The notes under the pieces: generated by a model
The model's database searches: none
What the model was told of the DNA's origin: nothing
Seen by the model: only the letters and a program-made list of their open reading frames with translations
Program-made: the position numbers and the translations under genes
Part shown: one piece after another, positions 1 through 4,857 of the stretch
Numbering within the stretch: position 1 is the stretch's first letter
Layout: every line of letters begins with the position of its first letter
Assembly: GCA_902464645.1 (NCBI GenBank)
Contig: CABQKL010000075.1
Location: 1-9,156 of the forward strand
Direction: 5' to 3'
DNA from: an uncultured Collinsella sp.
GTDB taxonomy: Bacteria > Actinomycetota > Coriobacteriia > Coriobacteriales > Coriobacteriaceae
Length of the DNA: 9,156 nt

Positions 1-659
1 ACGGCGTATTTACGCACTTCGCCACGGCCGATGAACCTTCGGGCTGGGACTACAAGCTGCAGTGCCAGCGCTTTACCGAGGCCGTTCAGGCCATTAAGGA
101 TGCGGGTTTTGAGTGCGGTATCGTGCATTGCGCCAACACGCCGTCCTCGATGCTCGACCCCTCGATGCATTTTGATATGATTCGCGCCGGCGTTGGCTTG
201 TATGGCATGCAGCCGTGCGAGCTGAGTAGCCGTGTGATGCAGCTCGATCCCGTTATGAGCGTTCATGCGCGCGTGACGCGCGTGGCGCACCCTGCGATGG
301 GCGAGGGCGTGGGCTACGGTTTTACCTACCGCGTACCGCGTACGCGCGTTCAGATCTGCACGCTGCCGATCGGTTATGCCGACGGCCTATCGCGTACGCT
401 TTCCAATCGTATGGATGTGCTGTATCGCGGCGAGCGCGTGCGTCAGGTTGGCAATATCTGCATGGATCAGTTTATGGTCGCCATTCAGTCCAACCCGGCA
501 CACGAGATTCCCGAGGCCGAGTATGGTGACGAGATGATTATTGTCGGCCGCGATGGCGATGCCGAGATCACTATGGACGAGATGGCCCGACTGCGCGGAA
601 CGATTAACTACGAGGTCGCCTGCGGCTTTGGCATGCGTCTCGACAAGGTCTACGTGTAG
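1..659 (+). CDS. alr: Alanine racemase, C-terminal part (5' end outside window)
   Basis: PLP-dependent enzyme converting L-alanine to D-alanine for peptidoglycan. Reading is open from base 3 to the TAG at 657-659, giving 218 visible residues; the N-terminus with the PLP lysine lies upstream. The frame begins with GVFTHFATADEP, the usual barrel segment of the family, then FDMIRAGVGLYG. The C-terminal beta domain follows: GVGYGFTYR holds the tyrosine equivalent to the second catalytic base, then LPIGYADG and NICMDQFMV, with the conserved Met-Asp substrate-site pair. The ending GTINYEVACGFGMRLDKVY is close to the standard terminus. The stop codon overlaps the AGGAG ribosome binding site (658-662) of the next gene, so translation is probably linked. 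Alr next to tsaE and tsaB is a common actinobacterial arrangement. Identity is secure; only the truncation limits it. Confidence 0.95.
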   Translation, partial: GVFTHFATADEPSGWDYKLQCQRFTEAVQAIKDAGFECGIVHCANTPSSMLDPSMHFDMIRAGVGLYGMQPCELSSRVMQLDPVMSVHARVTRVAHPAMGEGVGYGFTYRVPRTRVQICTLPIGYADGLSRTLSNRMDVLYRGERVRQVGNICMDQFMVAIQSNPAHEIPEAEYGDEMIIVGRDGDAEITMDEMARLRGTINYEVACGFGMRLDKVYV

Positions 660-667
660 GAGCCGCT

Positions 668-1288
668 ATGGGCGTCATGCACATTCCCGGCCATACCCAT
701 CAGGCGCCACGTGAGGTCGCACTCGAGGAGATTGAGGCTGTTTTAGGCGACTGCCATCTCTGCCAGCTCTATCAGTCGCGCCATAACATCGTGTTTGGCG
801 TGGGAAACCCCCACGCTCGCGTCATGTTTATTGGTGAAGCACCGGGTCGCAACGAGGATTTGCAGGGCGAACCTTTTGTGGGGGCGGCGGGTGAAGACCT
901 CAACGGCATTTTGTCCCTGGCAGGTCTTAAGCGCGAGGACGTCTATATCGCCAACGTGCTTAAGTGCCGCCCGCCGGGAAACCGCAATCCGCGTCCCGAG
1001 GAAGTGCTGGCTTGCTCACCGTTTTTGCGCGAGCAGATTCGAAGCATCTGGCCCGATATCATCGTGACGCTCGGTAACCCCGCAACGCACTTTGTGCTCA
1101 AGACCGAGATCGGCATTACCAAGCTGCGCGGCAGGTTCCATCAGATGGGCCACTTTGTGGTGATGCCGACGTTTCATCCTGCGGCGGCGCTGCGCAATCC
1201 GGCGTGGCAGGAGTTGCTGGAGGAAGACTTTAAGATGCTGGGCGACTATCTGGAGCGGCACCCCGCGCCGGAGACCGCCTCGGAATAA
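668..1288 (+). CDS. Family 4 uracil-DNA glycosylase (4Fe-4S type)
   Basis: Removes uracil from DNA after cytosine deamination, starting base excision repair. The 206-residue length fits family 4 (UDGa). Motif A is GEAPGRNED at residues 56-64, followed by GEPFVGAAG. NVLKCRPPGNRNP (96-108) and FHPAAALRNP (169-178) are the other hallmarks; His170 is the expected uracil-side histidine. Four cysteines, C29-x2-C32, C100 and C116, match the cluster ligand pattern of the family. The ATG at 668 has AGGAG five bases upstream, overlapping the end of alr; Met4 at 677 is a weaker alternative start. The gene ends in three consecutive in-frame TAA codons (1286-1294), the last overlapping the next ribosome binding site. 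It sits between alr and tsaE and is presumably co-transcribed; no functional link to t6A synthesis is known to me. Some relatives are annotated as phage SPO1 DNA polymerase-related proteins. Confidence 0.93.
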   Translation: MGVMHIPGHTHQAPREVALEEIEAVLGDCHLCQLYQSRHNIVFGVGNPHARVMFIGEAPGRNEDLQGEPFVGAAGEDLNGILSLAGLKREDVYIANVLKCRPPGNRNPRPEEVLACSPFLREQIRSIWPDIIVTLGNPATHFVLKTEIGITKLRGRFHQMGHFVVMPTFHPAAALRNPAWQELLEEDFKMLGDYLERHPAPETASE

Positions 1289-1303
1289 TAATAAGGAGCG
1301 TAT

Positions 1304-1810
1304 ATGTCCCTGGAGCGCCTGGGGGTAGGTACCTATAGAACGGCCCGTACTGCCGATACGGAGCATTTTGGCGAGCTGGTCGCACCGTGTCTAGAAGATG
1401 GCGATGTGCTGATCTTGACCGGCGGCCTCGGGGTGGGCAAAACCCACTTTACCAAGGGCGTTTCGCGCGCTCTGGGCGATGAGCATATGGTCACAAGCCC
1501 TACGTTCGCACTCATGGCCGTTCATGACCAAGGGCGTATTCCGCTGTTCCATTTTGATCTGTACCGCCTGGAGCATGCCTACGAGCTTGAGGATACGGGC
1601 ATTTTTGACGTGCTGGGCTATGAGGGTGTTTGCCTGCTGGAATGGGGCGAGCAGTTTCAGGATGAACTGACAGATGAGTATCTTTCGGTGACGCTTAAGC
1701 GCGATGAGGACGACAGCGACGTGCGAACGATAACGCTCGAGGCACACGGCGAGCGCGCGATTGAGCTTTCCCATTTGATAGATAAGGCTGTACAAGATGA
1801 GCTTGCATAA
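1304..1810 (+). CDS. tsaE: tRNA t6A37 threonylcarbamoyladenosine biosynthesis ATPase TsaE
   Basis: TsaE is the ATPase that binds the TsaB-TsaD heterodimer and is needed for turnover of the t6A-forming complex. At 168 residues it has normal family size. The Walker A loop GGLGVGKT is at 40-47. SPTFAL (65-70), HFDLYRL (83-89) and the acidic LLEWGE (111-116) are conserved family blocks in the expected order. The ATG at 1304 has a good AAGGAG site (1293-1298) five bases upstream. The last 14 bases overlap the start of the tsaB-rimI-tsaD gene, which has only a weak AAGG of its own, so translational coupling is likely and fits a physical complex of the two products. The tail after about residue 118 is acidic and poorly conserved, as usual. 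Confidence 0.95.
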   Translation: MSLERLGVGTYRTARTADTEHFGELVAPCLEDGDVLILTGGLGVGKTHFTKGVSRALGDEHMVTSPTFALMAVHDQGRIPLFHFDLYRLEHAYELEDTGIFDVLGYEGVCLLEWGEQFQDELTDEYLSVTLKRDEDDSDVRTITLEAHGERAIELSHLIDKAVQDELA

Positions 1811-4181
1811 CGACAACGCGCTGGTGGTGGCGCTCGACACATCGACCGACATGCTTGCCTGCGCGGCAAGCTGGATTGACGTGCAGACAGGCGAGGCAAA
1901 GCTGGTAAGTGGGGACCATCTGTGTCGCCGCCATGCCAACGTGGAGCTCGTGAATACTGTTGATGACCTACTGAAGCAGGCCGGCCTGGATCGCAGCGAT
2001 GTCGGCTGTTATGTGGTCGGTCGCGGTCCCGGCTCGTTTACGGGCGTGCGTATCGGCATCTCCACCGCAAAGGGTCTGGCGCACGGTGCCAATGTGCCGT
2101 TGCTGGGCGTGTCGACGCTCGATGCTTGCGCCTGGACGGCATGGAAGGCCGGCGTGCGCGGCAAGCTTGGTGTTCTTGCCGATGCCATGCGCGGCGAGGT
2201 GTACCCGGCGCTCTATGTGCTGGGGGATGAGGGCCCCGAGCGTCTGTTTGAGCGCGAGCGCGTGGTCAAGGCCGCCGTGGCGCTTGATGAGTGGCGCCAG
2301 ACCGCGGACTGGGATCAGGTTCAGCTGACTGGTGACGGTCTCGTGCGTTATGGCAAACTGCTGGGCGAGGATGAGACGGCGCGCTGCGTGGAGCGAGACC
2401 TGTGGTGGCCCTCGGGCGAGGGCCTGCTGATGGCGCACGCCGCAGGCGATGGCGATCCGGCTCGCGTCTTGCCGATCTATACGCGCCTTTCGGACGCCGA
2501 GGAAAACGAGCGCAAGCGTCTGGGCCTTGCCGAGAGCGCGCAGAGTGAGGTGACAGGTGTTGCCGACGAGCTTGCCGGACGTCATCTGCAATTCCGCCCC
2601 ATGGGCGCGGCGGATGCCGAGGGCGCGAGCGCACTGGAGACCGCCTGCTTTGAAGGCGCCGGACACGAGGCGTGGACGCCGGGCATGTTCCTGTCCGAGC
2701 TGGGCGAGGACGTTGCCGCGCCACGTAGCTGGTGGGTGGCGCACGACGACGGCCGTCTGCTGGGTCTTGCCGGCGGTATGGTCGTCGACGGGGACGTGCA
2801 GATTATGGACGTTGCCGTCGATCCGGCGCATCGCCGCGAGGGCATCGCCCGCAAGCTTCTGTCGCACGTGAGCTATGACGCGCAGATGCTCGGCTGCACC
2901 ACGGCTTCGCTTGAGGTTGAGGACGGCAACGAGGCCGCAATTGCGCTCTATGCCGCTCTGGGCTTTACCGAGGCGGGTCGTCGCCGTGGCTATTACGGTG
3001 CCGGCAAGGATGCCATCGTCATGACGGCGCCGCTGCCCCTGGTGCTTCCTCTCGACAATGCCTCGCCCGAGCCGACGGCTGCCGAACAGCGTGTATGGCC
3101 GCTGCCCGCGCCCGAACGCACCGCTGAGGAGCGTGCCGAAATCGAGCGCCGCCGCCTGGTGCTTGCCATCGAGAGCTCCTGCGACGAGACAGCCGTGGCA
3201 ATTATCGATGCGGATGGCAATATACTGGCCAACCAGGTGTCGACACAGATTGATTTTCATGCTCGCTTTGGCGGCGTGGTGCCCGAGATCGCCTCGCGCA
3301 AGCACGTTGAGGTCATCGTGAGCGTCGTGGACGCGGCACTCGAGGACGCCGCAGCGTCGCTGGGCCTTACGGGCGGAGCCATTGCACCAAGTGAGCTTGC
3401 CGCCGTGGGCGTGACGCAAGGTCCGGGCCTGGTGGGTGCCTTGGTGGTGGGTGTCGCCTTTGCCAAGGGCTTTGCGTATGCTGCCGGCAAACCGCTGGTG
3501 TGCGTCAATCATCTGGAGGGTCACCTGTTTGCCAACCTGTTGGCGCGGCCCGACCTCAAGCCTCCGTTTATCTTTACGCTTGTTTCGGGCGGGCACACCA
3601 TGCTCGTGCACGTAAAGGCATGGGGCGACTACGAGGTGCTTGGCGAGACGCTTGACGACGCCGTGGGTGAAGCCTTCGACAAGGTGGCAAAGGCACTGGG
3701 CCTTGGCTATCCCGGAGGCCCCATCATCTCCAAACTTGCCGAGACGGGCAACCCCAAGGCGATCGATTTCCCCCGTGCGCTGAACAGCAGGGGGGACTAC
3801 CGCTTCTCGCTTTCGGGCCTCAAGACGGCAGTGACGCTCTATATCGAGCAGGAGACCAAGGCCGGACGCACGATTCACCTGCCCGACCTAGCGGCCTCGT
3901 TTGAGGCGGCGGTCTTTGACGTGCAGTACAAGAAGGCCAAAAACGCCCTGCATGCCACTGGGTGCAAGGAGTATTGCATCGGTGGCGGCGTCTCGGCCAA
4001 TCCGCATCTGCGCGAGATGATGATCAAGAAGCTCGGGCGTCAGGGGATCCGCGTAACGGTGCCGCCCTTGTCTGCCTGCACCGATAACGCCGCCATGATC
4101 GCGGAGGTCGCTCGCCGTAAATTCGACCGAGGTGAAATCTCGCCGTTCGATGTCGACGCCGATCCGAACATGACGCTGTAG
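1797..4181 (+). CDS. tsaBD: TsaB-RimI-TsaD triple fusion (t6A synthase subunits plus N-acetyltransferase)
   Basis: One 794-residue polypeptide with three domains. TsaB, about 8-240: GRGPGSFTGVRIG at 75-87 and the usual end motif PIYTRLSDAEE near 225. RimI-like GNAT, about 263-418: acetyl-CoA loop RREGIA at 346-351; Glu373 and Tyr385 keep the 12-residue spacing of the catalytic Glu103/Tyr115 of E. coli RimI. TsaD, about 452-794: ESSCDETA from 459, metal-binding HLEGH at 572-576, SGGHT at 597-601, then FSLSGLKTAV, GGGVSANPHLRE and CTDNAAMIAE. TsaD transfers threonylcarbamoyl to A37 of ANN-decoding tRNAs; TsaB is its inactive dimer partner. Linkers of about 25 and 35 residues, the second Pro/Glu-rich, separate the domains. 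There is no internal stop, and all key residues looked for are present, so each part should be active. The ATG at 1797 overlaps tsaE. The symbol is informal. Confidence 0.95.
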   Translation: MSLHNDNALVVALDTSTDMLACAASWIDVQTGEAKLVSGDHLCRRHANVELVNTVDDLLKQAGLDRSDVGCYVVGRGPGSFTGVRIGISTAKGLAHGANVPLLGVSTLDACAWTAWKAGVRGKLGVLADAMRGEVYPALYVLGDEGPERLFERERVVKAAVALDEWRQTADWDQVQLTGDGLVRYGKLLGEDETARCVERDLWWPSGEGLLMAHAAGDGDPARVLPIYTRLSDAEENERKRLGLAESAQSEVTGVADELAGRHLQFRPMGAADAEGASALETACFEGAGHEAWTPGMFLSELGEDVAAPRSWWVAHDDGRLLGLAGGMVVDGDVQIMDVAVDPAHRREGIARKLLSHVSYDAQMLGCTTASLEVEDGNEAAIALYAALGFTEAGRRRGYYGAGKDAIVMTAPLPLVLPLDNASPEPTAAEQRVWPLPAPERTAEERAEIERRRLVLAIESSCDETAVAIIDADGNILANQVSTQIDFHARFGGVVPEIASRKHVEVIVSVVDAALEDAAASLGLTGGAIAPSELAAVGVTQGPGLVGALVVGVAFAKGFAYAAGKPLVCVNHLEGHLFANLLARPDLKPPFIFTLVSGGHTMLVHVKAWGDYEVLGETLDDAVGEAFDKVAKALGLGYPGGPIISKLAETGNPKAIDFPRALNSRGDYRFSLSGLKTAVTLYIEQETKAGRTIHLPDLAASFEAAVFDVQYKKAKNALHATGCKEYCIGGGVSANPHLREMMIKKLGRQGIRVTVPPLSACTDNAAMIAEVARRKFDRGEISPFDVDADPNMTL

Positions 4182-4193
4182 TCGTGCTTGTGC

Positions 4194-4328
4194 GGTCCCC
4201 GACCGGAGGGGCCGGATATAAGGTTTCCTGCTCTACAGTCCTGCGCAAGACGAAGGCCACATTAAGTGGCCTTCTTTGCGTGCGGAACTCGCGATAAACC
4301 TTATATCCGGCCCCTCCGGTCGGGGACC
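4194..4328. repeat. Perfect 33-bp inverted repeat around a 69-nt centre
   Basis: Bases 4194-4226 and 4296-4328 are exact reverse complements over 33 positions (left arm begins GGTCCCCGACCGGAGGGG). The element starts 12 nt after the tsaD stop codon. Each arm also carries its own short C-run/G-run stem. The centre holds a second hairpin (4252-4274). In RNA the arms would make a very stable cruciform-like fold. A related sequence lies just after the last gene (9127-9156), so this appears to be a dispersed family placed after stop codons. I see no target-site duplication beside the arms and no ORF inside. Confidence 0.9.
4244..4280 (+). terminator. Inner hairpin, probable terminator of the alr-tsaD operon
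   Basis: GAAGGCCAC (4252-4260) pairs exactly with GTGGCCTTC (4266-4274) across the loop ATTAA, followed by TTT. Outer CGCAA (4244-4248) and TTGCG (4276-4280) can extend the stem past a small bulge. The T tract is short, so termination may be partial or need the surrounding 33-bp repeat. Its place 70 nt after tsaD and the lack of another candidate support the role. Confidence 0.5.
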
Positions 4329-4587
4329 TTTCTGTATCGATATGGCTTCTGAGTCGGATCGGCGTCGACAACGTCCAGCAAGGTTAACAAGCCAGCGTCG
4401 AATTTTCGGCGTTCTTTAGCTGAAAGAAAAAGATGGCATGCGGAGCTTTGCTCCGCATTTGGGATGGGAGCCCCTGGGAGCCGCGGGAGCATCTCTCAAG
4501 CAAAAACTGTCGTGGGGTAAAGTCCGAGGTCAGTGGCGTTTTATATCGAGAAATTCAAAAAAGTGGAAAATTCATTACATATTTGCG
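4329..4587. other. Gene-free stretch with one strong hairpin
   Basis: No ORF here has both a ribosome binding site and recognisable protein content. The only clear structure is a perfect 9-bp stem with a 3-nt loop, ATGCGGAGC-TTT-GCTCCGCAT (4438-4458), followed by TTGGG rather than a T run, so it is a poor terminator. A weaker AT-rich stem, TTCTTT/AAAGAA (4412-4428), precedes it. A G-rich tract follows (4461-4487). A small RNA or an upstream control region cannot be excluded, but nothing identifies one. Confidence 0.5.
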
Positions 4588-4616
4588 TTGACTTTAGGTA
4601 ACTAAAGTTTCATACT
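4588..4616 (+). promoter_or_regulatory. Sigma70-type promoter for the cstA leader
   Basis: TTGACT (4588-4593) matches five of six -35 consensus bases. After a 17-bp spacer comes CATACT (4611-4616), matching four of six -10 bases. Transcription would begin near 4623, giving a leader of about 235 nt before cstA. The upstream flank (4545-4587) is AT-rich for this genome, like an UP element. It is the best promoter match in the intergenic region. Confidence 0.65.
4591..4608. promoter_or_regulatory. Palindromic operator candidate inside the cstA promoter spacer
   Basis: ACTTTAG (4591-4597), spacer GTAA, CTAAAGT (4602-4608): a perfect 7-bp inverted repeat that overlaps the -35 box and fills most of the spacer. 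A protein bound here would block RNA polymerase. The TTAGGTAA-like core loosely resembles DtxR-family iron or manganese boxes, but the match is too short to name the regulator. Confidence 0.5.
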
Positions 4617-4634
4617 CCTTTTCAACCACTGGGG

Positions 4635-4663
4635 GATGTGAACACGCACGGATCGTTCACATC
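4635..4663. promoter_or_regulatory. 9-bp inverted repeat just downstream of the predicted start of transcription
   Basis: GATGTGAAC (4635-4643) and GTTCACATC (4655-4663) are perfect reverse complements separated by 11 nt. Half-site centres are 20 bp apart, about two helical turns, which would suit a dimeric repressor. Alternatively it is a 5' stem-loop in the leader RNA, ending just before the leader ORF. Confidence 0.5.
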
Positions 4664-4687
4664 ATGATTGAAGAGGATTTCTTAGAC

Positions 4688-4732
4688 ATGTTCACGCATC
4701 AGCTAAACATTATCAGCGTAGTAATTATCTGA
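4688..4732 (+). CDS. Leader peptide MFTHQLNIISVVII, probable attenuator peptide
   Basis: A 14-codon ORF between the predicted promoter and cstA. Six of its last seven residues are Ile or Val (codons ATT ATC AGC GTA GTA ATT ATC, then TGA). AAGAGGA (4671-4677) lies ten bases before the ATG. An in-frame ATG at 4664 would give 22 residues but has no ribosome binding site. Short peptides dense in the sensed amino acid, sitting before a terminator, are the mark of ribosome-mediated attenuation, as in ilv leaders of enterobacteria and corynebacteria. I infer that shortage of Ile-tRNA or Val-tRNA stalls the ribosome here and lets transcription run into cstA. The peptide itself probably has no function. 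Confidence 0.7.
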   Translation: MFTHQLNIISVVII

Positions 4733-4795
4733 TGCGGGTTAGCACATACAGCTAGCCCGTACGATAACGGGCGGCTGATGAAGATGAGGGCCGTC
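4695..4795 (+). promoter_or_regulatory. Competing RNA stems of the cstA attenuator
   Basis: Stems found by hand: A:B, CGCATCAG (4695-4702) with CTGATGCG (4729-4736), enclosing the Ile/Val codons; B:C, 4733-4743 with 4751-4761, 11 bp including two G-U pairs; C:D, CAGC and GCCCGT (4749-4752, 4755-4760) with ACGGGC and GCTG (4767-4772, 4774-4777); D:E, 4770-4776 with 4789-4795, five G-C and two G-U pairs, consuming the 5' arm of the terminator. B:C excludes C:D, and C:D excludes D:E. A ribosome that reaches the stop codon would cover B, giving C:D and the terminator. One stalled at the first Ile codons would leave B free, giving B:C, D:E and read-through. A:B overlaps B:C by only four bases, so that competition is weaker. 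Confidence 0.6.
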
Positions 4796-4822
4796 GAGCG
4801 CAACCGACGGCCCTCATTTTTT
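4781..4822 (+). terminator. Intrinsic terminator ahead of cstA (attenuator)
   Basis: ATGAGGGCCGTCG (4784-4796) pairs exactly with CGACGGCCCTCAT (4805-4817) over an 8-nt loop, and T4817-4822 forms the T run. It is the strongest terminator in the window. It lies downstream of the promoter and leader ORF and 35 nt before the cstA start, with no other gene between, so it must act on the cstA transcript itself. Confidence 0.88.
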
Positions 4823-4857
4823 ATGTCTGGGAAGTTCTTTTTAGAGGAGGAAATGTA

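Noticed and set aside
1968..3878. 636-codon open frame on the - strand opposite tsaBD
   Set aside because: It has no recognisable motif and mirrors the high-GC third positions of the + strand gene, which has all TsaB, RimI and TsaD signatures.
4194..4328. Insertion sequence or MITE with terminal inverted repeats
   Set aside because: There is no transposase and no visible target-site duplication beside the arms. A non-autonomous element remains possible but cannot be claimed from one copy.
4475..4488. T-box-like string TGGGAGCCGCGGG
   Set aside because: It differs from the T-box core by an extra base, lies upstream of the cstA promoter, and is followed by neither a terminator nor a gene start.
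4301..4492. 63-codon - strand ORF in the intergenic region
   Set aside because: It runs through the inverted repeat and the hairpin, and has no recognisable motif or supporting context.
4637..4661. CRP-like site TGTGA...TCACA in the cstA leader
   Set aside because: The half-sites are 15 bases apart rather than the 6 of a CRP site, and the repeat lies downstream of the predicted transcription start.
4664..4732. Longer 22-codon version of the leader peptide starting at ATG 4664
   Set aside because: It is in frame but has no ribosome binding site, whereas ATG 4688 has AAGAGGA ten bases upstream.
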